Origin: Gracilimonas sediminicola
GTDB lineage: Bacteria; Bacteroidota; Rhodothermia; Balneolales; Balneolaceae
DNA length: 64,000 bases
NCBI RefSeq assembly: GCF_024320785.1
Contig: NZ_JANDBC010000002.1
Coordinates: forward strand, 186,001-250,000
Direction: 5' to 3'
The translations under genes were made by a program, and so were the position numbers. Position 1 is the stretch's first letter. Each line of letters opens with the position of its first letter. Below the pieces are notes generated by a model that saw only the letters and a list, made by a program, of their open reading frames with translations, was not told where the DNA came from and made no database searches. Shown piece after piece: positions 8,198-17,450 of this stretch.

Positions 8198-8521
8198 AAT
8201 TAGTTTTAGTGATAACAGGATTCTTCAAAAGGTTGGAAATATATCCAATTTTTATGAAGATTTCGTGATTTGATTCTGCTTGAATAATTACATTCTGATT
8301 GAACGCGGATAACACTGATGTTTGGGATAATCACTGATCTGTAACTTGCACCTTAAAAATAGTTCAAGCGTCCGCTTGCACTTTGTAAACAACATCAATA
8401 CTTAAATACAACACCGCACCAGCGTCTCGTTTGTAAGATAATCATGAAAACATATCCGCGATGATCCGTCCAATCCAACTCATCCGTGTTCCATTTCTTT
8501 GCACGTAATACAGATAACCAA
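8198..8521. other. Gene-free gap between alaS and pdhA with degenerate ACGGAT-type repeats
   Basis: I see no gene here. The pdh leader and promoter should lie nearest 8198-8300 on the minus strand; TATATTTC there is a one-mismatch version of a TAnnTTTG box. The rest contains degenerate copies of a dispersed motif: GCGGATAACACTGAT near 8306, and GATCCGTCCAATCC followed by CATCCGTGTTC near 8463-8491. The same motif recurs near 32.3 and 41.85 kb. Confidence 0.45.
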
Positions 8522-11191
8522 TCAGGAAATGGAATCGGTGATTATTTCATTCACTTTTTCCAAAGCTTCGCCCAATTTTTCAGGCTGGCGGCCTCCGGCT
8601 GTTGCCAGGTTAGGCTGACCACCACCACCTCCGCCTACGAGCCTTCCAAGCTGACCCACAATTGCGCCTGCTTTCAGACCTTTTTCCTTAATGAGATCTT
8701 CTGAAAGTGCTACCATCAGGTACACCTTCCCTTCTTCATCATCTTTTGATCCCAATACGATTGCGGTGTTTTTCTTTGTTTTCTGAAGACCATCGTACCC
8801 AAGCTGCTTGAGGACGTCCATATCGGCGCCGGCAATTTCACCTTTCACAAGTTTAATATCTGAATCCAGAGAACCGGCATTTTGAATCAGCTCGTCCAGT
8901 TTAGCTCCGGTATTCTGGAGCTGCATTTGTTCGAGCTCTTTTTCCAGCGATTTCTTTTCTTCGATGAGCTTCATTACATCAGCTGCCAGATCCTGTGATT
9001 GGCCAATCGCTCCTTTAACCTGCTTAAGCAGTCGTTTTTCATCACGGAGCAGACTATCTGCCCGCGTTCCGCAAACAGCCTCAATTCGACGGATGCCGGC
9101 GGCAACAGAAGTTTCCTGTGTAAACCGAAAATAGCCGATTTCACCGGTGGCACCCACATGCGTTCCACCGCAAAGCTCGACCGAATAATTTTCATCAAAG
9201 GTGATCACCCGAACGGTTTCTCCATACTTCTCACCGAACAACATCATCGCACCGCGATCTTTGGCCTCTTCAATCGGAACGTTTCGTTCTTCCTGCAACG
9301 GGATGTTTTCCTGAATTTTCTCATTCACCAACTGTTCAACTTCATCCAGCTGTTCATCCGTCATCGCCTCAAAATGGGAGAAGTCGAACCGAAGGTGGTT
9401 TTCATCCACCAACGATCCCTTCTGAGCCACATGATCGCCCAGAATTCCGCGTAGCGCAGCATGAACCAAATGGGTTGCTGAGTGATGTTTTTGAATTTCA
9501 ATCCGGCGGTCTAAATCTATGCTTGCCTTCCAGCTTCCGCTCAGGTCTTCAGGAAGTTTATCTACATAGTGAATAAATTGTCCGTTCGACTTCTGCACAT
9601 CCAGCACCTTGAGGTACTCATCGCCATTGGTGATGAGCCCCGTATCAGCAACCTGACCACCGCTTTCGGCATAAAAAGGAGTTTTATTCAACTGAATGGC
9701 AAACCGATCTCCCTCCTTGCGATAGGCAATAATATTCACTTCCGCTTCCGCATCGTCATATCCCACAAACTCAAATTCATCGGTTTCTTCAACCACATTC
9801 CATGATTTCGAGTCAGATTGATCCACCGAAAATTTCCCGGCAGCACGAGCACGTTCTTTCTGCTCTTTCATATGCTTGTTGAAGCCTTCCACATCCACTT
9901 CAACACCTTGTTCTCTGGCCATCAGTTCTGTAAGGTCGATCGGAAAACCATAAGTGTCGTGCAGCTTGAAAGCATCCCCACCGGAAAGCTTGTCTTTCCC
10001 TTCCACCATTTCGTTGAACAGCTCGATGCCTTGTCCCAATGTTTTCAGAAAGCTCTTTTCTTCCGAGCGTATCACATTCACGATGTATTCTTTTTGAGCC
10101 AGAATTTCCGGGAACACATCCTTGAATTGCTCCGCCAATACATCTACTAATTTGTAGAAAAACGGTTCTTTGAAATCCAATACATCCCAGCCGTAACGGA
10201 TTGCACGACGCAAAATCCGGCGGATGACATACCCCCGGCCATCATTACCCGGAGAAGCTCCGTCAGCTATCGAGAAAGTTACCGCCCGGATGTGATCAGC
10301 TATCACACGCATGGCAATGTCTTTCTCTTCATCGTTGCCGTATTTCAGTCCGGCCATGTCTGCAATTTCATTAATAATCGGGGTGAAGACATCGGTGTCG
10401 TAGTTGGATGTCTTGCCCTGCAAAACGGCACAAATTCGCTCAAAACCCATTCCGGTATCCACATGCTGGGCAGGGAGTTTTTCAAGGGAGGCATCCGGCT
10501 TCCGGTTAAATTGAATGAATACCAAATTCCAGATCTCCATCACTCTTGGGTCATCCATATTCACCAAATCACGACCGGGCTTATTCTTTCGTTCTTCATC
10601 TGAACGCAGATCGATATGAACTTCCGAGCACGGGCCACAGGGACCTGTTTCCCCCATCTCCCAGAAATTGTCTTTTTTGCCGCACTTCAGAATGTGATCG
10701 TGATCTATGCTTGTCTCGCTTTTCCAAAGCTCGATGGCTTCATCATCAACAGGGAGTCCGTCTTCTTCGTCACCACCAAATACGGTAGCGTATAAACGAT
10801 CGGGTTCCAGTCCCCACTCATCCACCAACAGCTCCCAGGCCCAGGCAATAGCTTCTTTCTTGAAATAATCGCCAAACGACCAGTTCCCCAGCATCTCAAA
10901 TAGCGTGTGATGATAGGTGTCGTGACCTACTTCCTCCAGGTCGTTGTGCTTTCCGCTCACACGAATACATTTCTGGGTGTCGGCTGCGCGATTCCAGGTT
11001 TTCCCTTCATGCTTAAGGACTTCCTCTTCCCCAAGAAAAATGGCTTTAAACTGGTTCATCCCCGCATTAGTGAACAACAGGGTTGGGTCGTTTTTAGGTA
11101 CAACAGGAGCACTATCAACAATAGCGTGATCTTTTTCAGCAAAGAAATCAAAAAATTCCTGACGAATCTGGGCAGAAGTCTTGTGCGACAT
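8522..11191 (-). CDS. alaS: Alanine-tRNA ligase
   Basis: Charges tRNA-Ala and edits mischarged Ser/Gly. With the start at 11191 (MSHKTSAQIRQEFFDFF) it has 889 residues, the normal AlaRS length. A further 36 in-frame codons upstream give an unusual extension and are best ignored. Class II catalytic motifs lie in the first 250 residues (FTNAGMNQFKAIFLG, NDLEEVGHDTYHHTLFEMLGNWSFGDYFK, ETGPCGPCSE). The editing domain carries HHSATHLVHAAL and CGGTH. A coiled coil and a C-Ala domain with a six-glycine run (VGGGGGGQPNLA) end the protein. It is on the same strand upstream of pdh but separated by 324 bases. Confidence 0.97.
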   Translation of the reverse strand: MSHKTSAQIRQEFFDFFAEKDHAIVDSAPVVPKNDPTLLFTNAGMNQFKAIFLGEEEVLKHEGKTWNRAADTQKCIRVSGKHNDLEEVGHDTYHHTLFEMLGNWSFGDYFKKEAIAWAWELLVDEWGLEPDRLYATVFGGDEEDGLPVDDEAIELWKSETSIDHDHILKCGKKDNFWEMGETGPCGPCSEVHIDLRSDEERKNKPGRDLVNMDDPRVMEIWNLVFIQFNRKPDASLEKLPAQHVDTGMGFERICAVLQGKTSNYDTDVFTPIINEIADMAGLKYGNDEEKDIAMRVIADHIRAVTFSIADGASPGNDGRGYVIRRILRRAIRYGWDVLDFKEPFFYKLVDVLAEQFKDVFPEILAQKEYIVNVIRSEEKSFLKTLGQGIELFNEMVEGKDKLSGGDAFKLHDTYGFPIDLTELMAREQGVEVDVEGFNKHMKEQKERARAAGKFSVDQSDSKSWNVVEETDEFEFVGYDDAEAEVNIIAYRKEGDRFAIQLNKTPFYAESGGQVADTGLITNGDEYLKVLDVQKSNGQFIHYVDKLPEDLSGSWKASIDLDRRIEIQKHHSATHLVHAALRGILGDHVAQKGSLVDENHLRFDFSHFEAMTDEQLDEVEQLVNEKIQENIPLQEERNVPIEEAKDRGAMMLFGEKYGETVRVITFDENYSVELCGGTHVGATGEIGYFRFTQETSVAAGIRRIEAVCGTRADSLLRDEKRLLKQVKGAIGQSQDLAADVMKLIEEKKSLEKELEQMQLQNTGAKLDELIQNAGSLDSDIKLVKGEIAGADMDVLKQLGYDGLQKTKKNTAIVLGSKDDEEGKVYLMVALSEDLIKEKGLKAGAIVGQLGRLVGGGGGGQPNLATAGGRQPEKLGEALEKVNEIITDSIS

Positions 11192-11402
11192 TAATTTTGA
11201 TGTGTGAGTGTTGGATTTTACAGAGCCTTGAAGATAGGAAAAATATGATTTGAACTCATGTGTGGTTTGAGATTCGTTATTCTGTTCATGGCTGATCAAA
11301 ACTTCTGCATTGAATGTTCTTTATTCAATGTTCCTCTCCGGTTCTGCACATCTTTCGGGATTTACCGTTAGATTCAGGAAAAGCTAATATTATCTGCCGA
11401 TT

Positions 11403-11975
11403 ATGAAAACAATCCTGAATTACTTCTTCCGCGGAATGCTGGTCATTTTGCCCGTTAGCGCAACTGCCTATTTGGTTTACGCAACCCTGGTCTGGATTAA
11501 TGATATTTTCAACAACCTGTTCTACAGCTGGTTTGATCTGGAGATACCCGGCTTAGGAATCGTTACCGGCTTCATTGCCATCACCCTTATTGGATTTGTA
11601 CTTACCCAGACTTTTGTGAGACCCATCCTTCACCTGTTTGAAAAACTGCTCACAAAAACTCCTTTCGTCAACATTGTATATAATTCACTGAAGGATCTCA
11701 CGGAAGCTTTTGTAGGAGATAAAAAGAAGTTTACCAAGCCGGTGAGTGTGGAATTCAGTGAACCGGTTGGCATGAAGCGATTTGGGTTCATCACCGAAGA
11801 GTCCCTGATACACTTTGGACTGGAAGATGAAGTGGCTGTCTATTGTCCTCACTCCTATAATTTCTCAGGTAATCTATATATCGTACCGAAAGATAAAGTC
11901 ACCCCAATTAAAACCGACCCAACCAACTTTATGCGGTTTATCGTATCAGGCGGGGTGACTAAAATTCATTCTTAA
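11403..11975 (+). CDS. DUF502 family inner-membrane protein
   Basis: A 190-residue protein with two hydrophobic helices near residues 8-30 and 48-70, followed by a soluble domain. The first helix (RGMLVILPVSATAYLVYATLVWI), the link LGIVTGFIAITLIGFVL, and the following KTPFVNIVYNSLKDLTEAFVGDKKKF are the signature of DUF502, a family of unknown function found across many phyla. It is divergently oriented from alaS, and the 211-bp gap presumably holds both promoters. Confidence 0.88.
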   Translation: MKTILNYFFRGMLVILPVSATAYLVYATLVWINDIFNNLFYSWFDLEIPGLGIVTGFIAITLIGFVLTQTFVRPILHLFEKLLTKTPFVNIVYNSLKDLTEAFVGDKKKFTKPVSVEFSEPVGMKRFGFITEESLIHFGLEDEVAVYCPHSYNFSGNLYIVPKDKVTPIKTDPTNFMRFIVSGGVTKIHS

Positions 11976-12027
11976 TCGACCGACCTTGTCAGTTTCAGAA
12001 TGGCTACAACCAAATTTATGCCTGTAA

Positions 12028-12951
12028 TTAATATACTTCTTCGAAGGTGCGGTCGCCGGGTTTAACGTTACGCTTCATTTCATCCCAGTCCCAATCGGCA
12101 GGATCCATATCGGCGTAGTCGCCCTTTAATACGAGGTAATCTTTAAAGCCTTTCTTGGCCAGCATCTTGTAGATTCCGGCTTCCATACCCTTGATTCCAC
12201 AAATATAAATCAATGTGTTTTCTTGGCTTAGGATGGGATCCAGAATCTTTTCCTCATCTTCGATGGCTGTTTGTACATAATACTTCGAGCCGTCCGGGCG
12301 GCGGTCTTCCCGCGAAATTTTAGCGATATAGTGGAAATTATCGTTCTCCTTTTCCGTCTCCATAAAGTAATCGGGGTAAATCAGGTCGGTCCGATAAGCT
12401 GCACCGAAAACAAGGGCAATTTGATTCTGCATCCCCGCTTCCAGCATTTCCATAATCATCCCCCTGAATGGAGCGATGCCGGTTCCCGTAGCAAAAAATA
12501 CATAATTGAAATCCTCCGGATTATCAGGCAGTAAAAAACGCTTTCCGGATGGACCGGTTGCTTTTACTTTATCTCCGGGCTTTAAGTCAGCCAGGTAATT
12601 GGAGCAAATTCCGGTATAGAGTTTTCCATCCAGTTCTTCGATTGTTCGCTTTACCGTTGTGGAAACCAGGTTAGATTTACCACCCTCTCCTTTTGTAGGA
12701 GAAGAAACCGAATATAGACGAAGCTTATGCGGGCGCCCTTTCTCATTTTCTCCCGGTGGCAGAATACCAATCGACTGTCCGATCCGAACCCGGCCTTCCA
12801 GTTCCGTGCCTGACACGTCAAAGGTGATATGCCTTACAAAATTCGGGCTGCTCTCTTTGGTACATACATAGTTCTCAACTACGGTAATCTCGGTGGGATC
12901 TTTGGGTGAGTAAATGTTTAATTCAACTTCAGGTAGTACGATTTCCGGCAT
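12028..12951 (-). CDS. Plant-type ferredoxin-NADP+ reductase
   Basis: A 307-residue FAD enzyme exchanging electrons between ferredoxin and NADP(H). The FAD-binding motif is RLYSVSS, with GICSNYLADLKPGD just after it (the cyanobacterial and plant form has GxCSNFL). The NADP domain begins GTGIAPFRGMI, YICGIKGMEAGI binds the nucleotide, and the chain ends in Glu-Glu-Val-Tyr, so the terminal Tyr that stacks on the flavin in plant-type FNRs is present. It is monocistronic with its own terminator upstream and no ferredoxin gene beside it. The plant-type call is firm; its redox partner is unknown. Confidence 0.88.
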   Translation of the reverse strand: MPEIVLPEVELNIYSPKDPTEITVVENYVCTKESSPNFVRHITFDVSGTELEGRVRIGQSIGILPPGENEKGRPHKLRLYSVSSPTKGEGGKSNLVSTTVKRTIEELDGKLYTGICSNYLADLKPGDKVKATGPSGKRFLLPDNPEDFNYVFFATGTGIAPFRGMIMEMLEAGMQNQIALVFGAAYRTDLIYPDYFMETEKENDNFHYIAKISREDRRPDGSKYYVQTAIEDEEKILDPILSQENTLIYICGIKGMEAGIYKMLAKKGFKDYLVLKGDYADMDPADWDWDEMKRNVKPGDRTFEEVY

Positions 12952-13002
12952 ATTTCTGATTTCGGTAAGAGTAAGTAAGGTTCATTATGGATTAAACAAA
13001 AA

Positions 13003-13029
13003 AATCCCGCACCGGTTAAGTGCGGGATT
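13003..13029 (-). terminator. Intrinsic terminator of the outer-membrane barrel gene
   Basis: A 10-bp perfect stem, AATCCCGCAC / GTGCGGGATT, with a 7-base loop. On the minus strand it is followed by a T-run (the A-run at 12996-13004). It lies 22 bases after the stop of the gene at 13052. Confidence 0.9.
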
Positions 13030-13051
13030 CGTAAAATAGGACTTTTTTAGA

Positions 13052-13621
13052 TTAGAAATAAAACGTGAGTCCTGCTGAAATCACATTACCGCTGAATTCT
13101 TTATTAGACAAATCATCGCTTCCATCTAAGAACAGATAACGGTAATCAACATTCAATGCTGCCGATTCGGAAAGTGCTACATCAGCACCAAAGCCCAAAT
13201 GATATCCTATTTTCACTTCAGCATCATCACCCGGGTTTACAAAACCACCGTCATAATCATAGAAGGTGTAGTAAGCACCCAGTCCGGCTAATCCATAAGG
13301 AGCCAAGTTCTCTGCCAATGGGGCAAATACTAATAAAGAACCGGTTACCGGTACCTGGCGAACGGTTAGCTCGCTTCCGCCTGTGGTTGTATAGCTTTGC
13401 TCTCCTCTGTACTCCAGAGAAAATTCAGCACCTACATATTTCCCTTTTGTTCGGGACTGAAGGCCGATAAACATAGTTCCGTCTTCAGCATCAGGGGCTT
13501 TATAAAAACCAATCTTGGGTCCAATACCGGAAGAGTTTTCGATTAGATATTGCTGAGCCGTAGCTTGTGTAAGCAGTGTTGAAATTATTATTAAAGAAAA
13601 AAGTGATAGTAATTTTTTCAT
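13052..13621 (-). CDS. Outer-membrane beta-barrel protein
   Basis: A 189-residue protein with a signal peptide (LLSLFSLIIISTLLTQATAQ). The remainder consists of alternating amphipathic strands: GPKIGFYKAP, TMFIGLQSRTKG, YVGAEFSLEYRG, QVPVTGSLLVFAP, NLAPYGLAGLGAYYTF, VKIGYHLGFGADV, ALNVDYRYLFLDG. It ends on an aromatic residue (GLTFYF), the usual signal for barrel insertion. Size and pattern fit an OmpW/OprF-like eight-stranded barrel. Its ligand or structural role is unknown. Confidence 0.75.
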   Translation of the reverse strand: MKKLLSLFSLIIISTLLTQATAQQYLIENSSGIGPKIGFYKAPDAEDGTMFIGLQSRTKGKYVGAEFSLEYRGEQSYTTTGGSELTVRQVPVTGSLLVFAPLAENLAPYGLAGLGAYYTFYDYDGGFVNPGDDAEVKIGYHLGFGADVALSESAALNVDYRYLFLDGSDDLSNKEFSGNVISAGLTFYF

Positions 13622-13698
13622 TACAAGTTGTTTAGTTGTTTCTATTCACTACCTGTAAAGAAAATTAAGAAGAAAATGTTCCCTTAAAACCTTCTTAC

Positions 13699-14388
13699 TT
13701 ATTGATTACTAATGCGATAGCGGATCAGTTCATCAACGGTGGGTAGAGCTCCCCGTTCTTCCGTCAATCTCTCAGCGAGTGTGTGGGTGACCCCGATGTT
13801 TCTCATCCGGATCAGGTTTTCCTGGGTAAGTTCTTCCATCGTATATCCTAAATCCATCATGTTGCTGGTAAAGAATGCTGTTACATCAGCACGACGCAGA
13901 TCTATTAAATCCTGAACCGTGAGTTCATAACCCAGCTCGGCCATCATACTGGTAAAGGTGCTGCTTACATCAGCATCTTGTAGTTCCACCAACTGCTCCA
14001 GCGTTACCTCAGGATAACCGGCATCTCTGATTTGCGAAGTATAGGTAGCCGTAACTCCTTCAGCCCTCAGGGCGATGAGTTCCTCATGCGTAAGGGTTCC
14101 GTAGCCCATTTCCTCCATCCAGGCCCCCATTCTATTCAATAAATCTTCATTGGGCTGGTTAAATTCCTGAACAATATTATCCAGCGGATTTAAATCTATG
14201 CCTGAAGAATTAAACTGCGAGCCGGCATAAAAAGTGAGGGTCGCTATAAATGCGAAAAGCAGTATATAATTGGCAATTTTTGAACTTGATTTGCTGCCGG
14301 ATGAAGAGGAGGTTTCATCAATATCAAATTGCCCGTCTTGTTCCAGATCTTCTAAATCGTTTCGAAGGTTTTTGAATTTTGTACTCAT
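13699..14388 (-). CDS. Membrane-anchored protein with a 28-30-residue helical repeat
   Basis: A 229-residue protein with an acidic cytoplasmic start (residues 1-38), one transmembrane helix at about 39-57, and an extracytoplasmic part made of tandem repeats. The units are approximately 99-127, 128-155, 156-186, 187-216 and a partial 217-229. Each reads LTxxxLIxLRxxGVTxxxTSxxxxxGY, with the conserved xLIxLR and (G/A)(V)(T/S) positions obvious by eye. Similar short repeats occur in proteins associated with BlaR1-like M56 peptidases (recalled, not searched). No enzyme motif is seen. It lies 68 bases downstream of a response-regulator gene on the same strand. Confidence 0.6.
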   Translation of the reverse strand: MSTKFKNLRNDLEDLEQDGQFDIDETSSSSGSKSSSKIANYILLFAFIATLTFYAGSQFNSSGIDLNPLDNIVQEFNQPNEDLLNRMGAWMEEMGYGTLTHEELIALRAEGVTATYTSQIRDAGYPEVTLEQLVELQDADVSSTFTSMMAELGYELTVQDLIDLRRADVTAFFTSNMMDLGYTMEELTQENLIRMRNIGVTHTLAERLTEERGALPTVDELIRYRISNQ

Positions 14389-14456
14389 AGTATTTGCCCA
14401 TCTTTATTTCGGAATAACCTACGATAAAATCCCCGAAAAGATGCACAAAAAAGTTA

Positions 14457-14867
14457 TCAGGGAACCAACTCTAAAGACCGGGTCAATTCACCAATCGTAA
14501 AGGGCTTGGAGATAAGATCCACACATTCGGTTGCTTTGGCGCGCTCGTAATTTACCTTATCGGAGTTTCCGGTCAGGTAGATCACTTCCGTGGTGATGTG
14601 CTCTTTGATTTGAGTGACGGCTTCAATGCCATCCATTTCTCCTTTAAGGCGAATGTCCATCAACACAATATCCGGTTGATGCTCTTTGGCTAACTCAATG
14701 GCTTCATCTCCGGAGGCAGCCTTGCCCACCAACGTATGGCCAAGTTTCTTGATCATGTTCTCAACGACCAATGAGATAATCATGTCGTCTTCTACAATAA
14801 GTATTTTCTTATTTGCCGATTCAGTCAATGTTTCGTCCTTTGTGCTTTTTGTATAGTCATTGCTCAT
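14457..14867 (-). CDS. Receiver-only (CheY-like) response regulator
   Basis: A 136-residue single receiver domain with no output domain. The acidic pocket is at ILIVEDDMI, the phospho-acceptor Asp is in DIVLMDIRLKGEMDG, the switch Thr is in VIYLTGNSD, and the conserved Lys is in LISKPF. The first 20 residues are a polar extension. Signals probably pass by protein-protein contact or a phosphorelay. No kinase is adjacent; the TPR kinase at 48.9 kb is one candidate partner in this window, but that is a guess. Confidence 0.9.
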   Translation of the reverse strand: MSNDYTKSTKDETLTESANKKILIVEDDMIISLVVENMIKKLGHTLVGKAASGDEAIELAKEHQPDIVLMDIRLKGEMDGIEAVTQIKEHITTEVIYLTGNSDKVNYERAKATECVDLISKPFTIGELTRSLELVP

Positions 14868-14961
14868 AAAGTTAAGAGTAATGAGATTAACAAATGTTAC
14901 TAATCTTAATAATCCGATATCGTAAAGAAATTTATATCCTTCGTGATACCAAATTTCTGAA

Positions 14962-15819
14962 CTAACGGGCTCTCATATCTACCAGGAATCCTTCTTCTAT
15001 ATCCACATACGCTATCCAGCCGTTAAAGGCTGAATTTCCGCTGTATGAAACAGGGATTGCCCAGCATGTACGAATTTCCAGTTGTTGTTCACTCTCATTT
15101 TCTATCGGCAGGTACACCCGCTCGGGCTTCCCGCTGATATCATTTTCCTGCACTGTATAAATTGCTTCCTCTCCGGTAAAACGACGCATATCAATCTGCC
15201 ATCCTACCATTCCGGATTGTACTTCTTCATATCCAAAGTTCACAAAATCAGGGCTTTCAAAATCGGAATACCAATTTCCCCAAATTCTGCTTACTCCCTC
15301 TGCATCTGTAACAACCGTGATATCGGTTCCAACTACTTTATTTGAATCTATCGTCTGCTCAGCAAAAGTGATTTTCAACTCTATCGGTACATTGTTAAGA
15401 CCGGGGCCTTCACAGATGGTACATCCACTTATCGGCAATAATTCTGTAATCATAAGTTTTGAGGTATCATTTACCCCGGTATAAGTGCTATTTTTTAGCA
15501 AAGCTGCTTTTGCCGCCGCAATAAGGGAGTCAGTTTGATGAATTTCAACCCGCACAACATCCCGGTTTGCACACGGACTTTCTCCATTCTCAAAAAATAT
15601 TTCACTATATCCGGTGAACCCATACTTGTTGAGCGTTGAACAAATGTGGCCGTCATTAGCGGCTTGGTATTCCTGATTCATCTTGTCAAGTTCAGAAAAC
15701 TCAATAGCCGGAAAGGTGGTGGGATAGTCGGAAGCTTCTTCATCCACGGTGAGCAAATTGCAGGACACCATGCTCATAAAAAGAACAGTGAATAAAACTG
15801 ATGATATTGTTTTTTGCAC
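14962..15819 (-). CDS. Lipoprotein of unknown function
   Basis: A protein of about 285 residues when started at the GTG at 15819, giving VQKTISSVLFTVLFMSMVSC with a lipobox ending SMVSC. A longer reading begins at a TTG at 15855, but that codon overlaps a TAATTTTG promoter box (minus strand, 15853-15860), so it would lie upstream of the transcript start. Features include ICSTLNKYGFTGYSEI near residue 45, a CTICEGPG segment, and a C-terminal region rich in strands (WIAYVDIEEGFLVDMRAR). I recognise no family. It is divergently transcribed from the FAD oxidase gene. Confidence 0.6.
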   Translation of the reverse strand: MQKTISSVLFTVLFMSMVSCNLLTVDEEASDYPTTFPAIEFSELDKMNQEYQAANDGHICSTLNKYGFTGYSEIFFENGESPCANRDVVRVEIHQTDSLIAAAKAALLKNSTYTGVNDTSKLMITELLPISGCTICEGPGLNNVPIELKITFAEQTIDSNKVVGTDITVVTDAEGVSRIWGNWYSDFESPDFVNFGYEEVQSGMVGWQIDMRRFTGEEAIYTVQENDISGKPERVYLPIENESEQQLEIRTCWAIPVSYSGNSAFNGWIAYVDIEEGFLVDMRAR

Positions 15820-15852
15820 GTAAAAAGCCTGTCTGTTGATAATTAAAATTAC

Positions 15853-15860
15853 CAAAATTA
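15853..15860 (-). promoter_or_regulatory. Candidate Bacteroidota-type -7 box (TAATTTTG)
   Basis: TAATTTTG on the minus strand matches the TAnnTTTG -7 consensus of Bacteroidota vegetative promoters. It lies 33 bases before the GTG start of the lipoprotein gene. No convincing -33 TTTG is visible at the right distance. Confidence 0.4.
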
Positions 15861-15931
15861 GATACTTGAAACAACATATTAGCCGGGCTGAAAATTAATT
15901 TATTCCAACTTTAAAGCCTTTATATTTTGGC

Positions 15932-17044
15932 ATGAGTAAAAAAAGAAACGTCTGTATTATTGGTTGTGGAGTAAGCGGATTAAGCGTTGCCAAACTTCTG
16001 CAACAACACAATTGGAAGGTCACAATACTATCTGAATCTGATCCAAGAATAGCCCGGAACGACCCTACCTTCAGCAGCCTGTTTCCGGCTGCTTCGGTGA
16101 TTCCACGCAGCGTCAATTCCGGAGAAATTGATTCCATATTCAAAGAAAGCCTCTCCCATTTTGATGTACTATATGAACGGCAATTCCCCGGGTTGAAAGT
16201 TCACGAACACTTCGAGCTTTTTGCTTTCGGGAAAGACTGCCCCGGCTACGCCCAACACATGGACGGCTTCTCTTCTCTTGAAGAATTTCGGGATTCTTTT
16301 CACCCTACACATTCCGGAATTACCATTCAGGCCGGCTGGAAATTCAACTGCTATTTCTGCGATTGGTCGCTCTACTACCCGGCCCTTTTGAATTCGGTAC
16401 TTAAGGCCGGAGCCGAGCTTCAAATTCAATCACTGGGAAAAGAAGATTTAAAGGATCTTCCTTTCGATATCGTTATAAATTGTTCCGGGCTTGGGTCTGT
16501 AGAACTTTTTGATGACCCCAATGGACTTCTATATCGCGGGCATCTTCTTCAAATTTTAGACGCTCCCATTTTGAAGAATCCCAATGGAGATATCGTTTCG
16601 TATAACTTTTCTCCTGGAACAGAAATCTACCATACGGAATCAGGGAATGCGCAGGATGTTTACTTCTATCCCAGAAGCGATGGTTGGATTTTGGGGGGAA
16701 GTCGACAGGAAGGACGGTTGGACGAACATGGAAAATGGATCGGAGAACAAACCATCACCCCAAATAAGAGAATTGACGGCACCGTAATTCCCGAACAGAT
16801 GTACACTCTTCATAAAGATATTTTGCAGGAAAGCTTTGGGATGGAAATCGACCGATTCACCAAAAGAAAGGTAAAGATTGGCTACCGGTATCTTCGCAAA
16901 AATGAAGATGGATTACGACTTGAAGCCGAACAAATGCACAACAGGCTTTTTATCCATAACTACGGGCATGGAGGCGCCGGGGTAACCCTAAGCTGGGGGT
17001 GTGCAGAAAAAGTTCTGAAATTGCTTCTGGAGCATGTCAGCTGA
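15932..17044 (+). CDS. FAD-dependent amino-acid oxidase (DAO/DASPO-like)
   Basis: A 370-residue flavoprotein. The dinucleotide-binding GxGxxG loop is at the start (VCIIGCGVSGLSVAKLL). The C-terminus has NYGHGGAGVTLSWGCAEKV, the FAD-binding signature of the D-amino-acid oxidase family. The substrate domain holds YFYPRSDGWILGGSRQEG. These enzymes oxidise D-amino acids, or D-aspartate/glycine relatives, to imino acids and H2O2. Some DAO-family members instead serve thiamine synthesis (ThiO), and no thi genes are nearby. Its last 8 bases overlap the end of the convergent merC-like gene. Confidence 0.85.
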   Translation: MSKKRNVCIIGCGVSGLSVAKLLQQHNWKVTILSESDPRIARNDPTFSSLFPAASVIPRSVNSGEIDSIFKESLSHFDVLYERQFPGLKVHEHFELFAFGKDCPGYAQHMDGFSSLEEFRDSFHPTHSGITIQAGWKFNCYFCDWSLYYPALLNSVLKAGAELQIQSLGKEDLKDLPFDIVINCSGLGSVELFDDPNGLLYRGHLLQILDAPILKNPNGDIVSYNFSPGTEIYHTESGNAQDVYFYPRSDGWILGGSRQEGRLDEHGKWIGEQTITPNKRIDGTVIPEQMYTLHKDILQESFGMEIDRFTKRKVKIGYRYLRKNEDGLRLEAEQMHNRLFIHNYGHGGAGVTLSWGCAEKVLKLLLEHVS

Positions 17045-17450
17045 TACTTTTGGTTTTATAATTCATCCAATGTCCTCGTATCAACAGCAAGCTGCCCACC
17101 AATGTAACTGCGGCTTCACCGTAATCTCCAAGCTGGTGATTAAAAAACCAGGCTACAAATATGATGGCAAGCCCCACGAATAAATATCCGGAGATAGATT
17201 TAAGGTTCTTACGGTTTTTGACAGACAAAATGACCGCCGGAGCTATTGCCAGAAAAAACACCAGGTGCGTGTATTCGTGAAAGTTATCCAGGGTAGGCCA
17301 CAGAGGAATCAGCGAAACGAAAACCGGCACCAGCAAGCAATGAATGGCACATAAACCGGACAAACCTATACCTAACCGATCCCAGAACCCTTTTGATAAA
17401 TTTATGATTTTCTTCTGCATGAAATACTTTTCCTGAGTCACATTAGGCAC
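17037..17450 (-). CDS. MerC-domain inner-membrane metal protein
   Basis: A 137-residue protein with about four transmembrane helices. The MerC hallmark CAIHC lies in the first helix (GIGLSGLCAIHCLLVPVFVSLIPLWP), and MerC proteins use this cysteine pair to handle mercury or other soft metals. It overlaps the Fur-family regulator gene by 8 bases, so the two are translationally coupled. In this setting zinc or another metal is more likely than mercury, because no mercuric reductase is present. That substrate inference is weak. Confidence 0.82.
   Translation of the reverse strand: MPNVTQEKYFMQKKIINLSKGFWDRLGIGLSGLCAIHCLLVPVFVSLIPLWPTLDNFHEYTHLVFFLAIAPAVILSVKNRKNLKSISGYLFVGLAIIFVAWFFNHQLGDYGEAAVTLVGSLLLIRGHWMNYKTKSIS

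Noticed and set aside
11192-11299. A 36-codon N-terminal extension of alaS
   Set aside because: It has low-complexity polar sequence and would precede the normal AlaRS start MSHKTSAQIRQEF; the conserved start is preferred.
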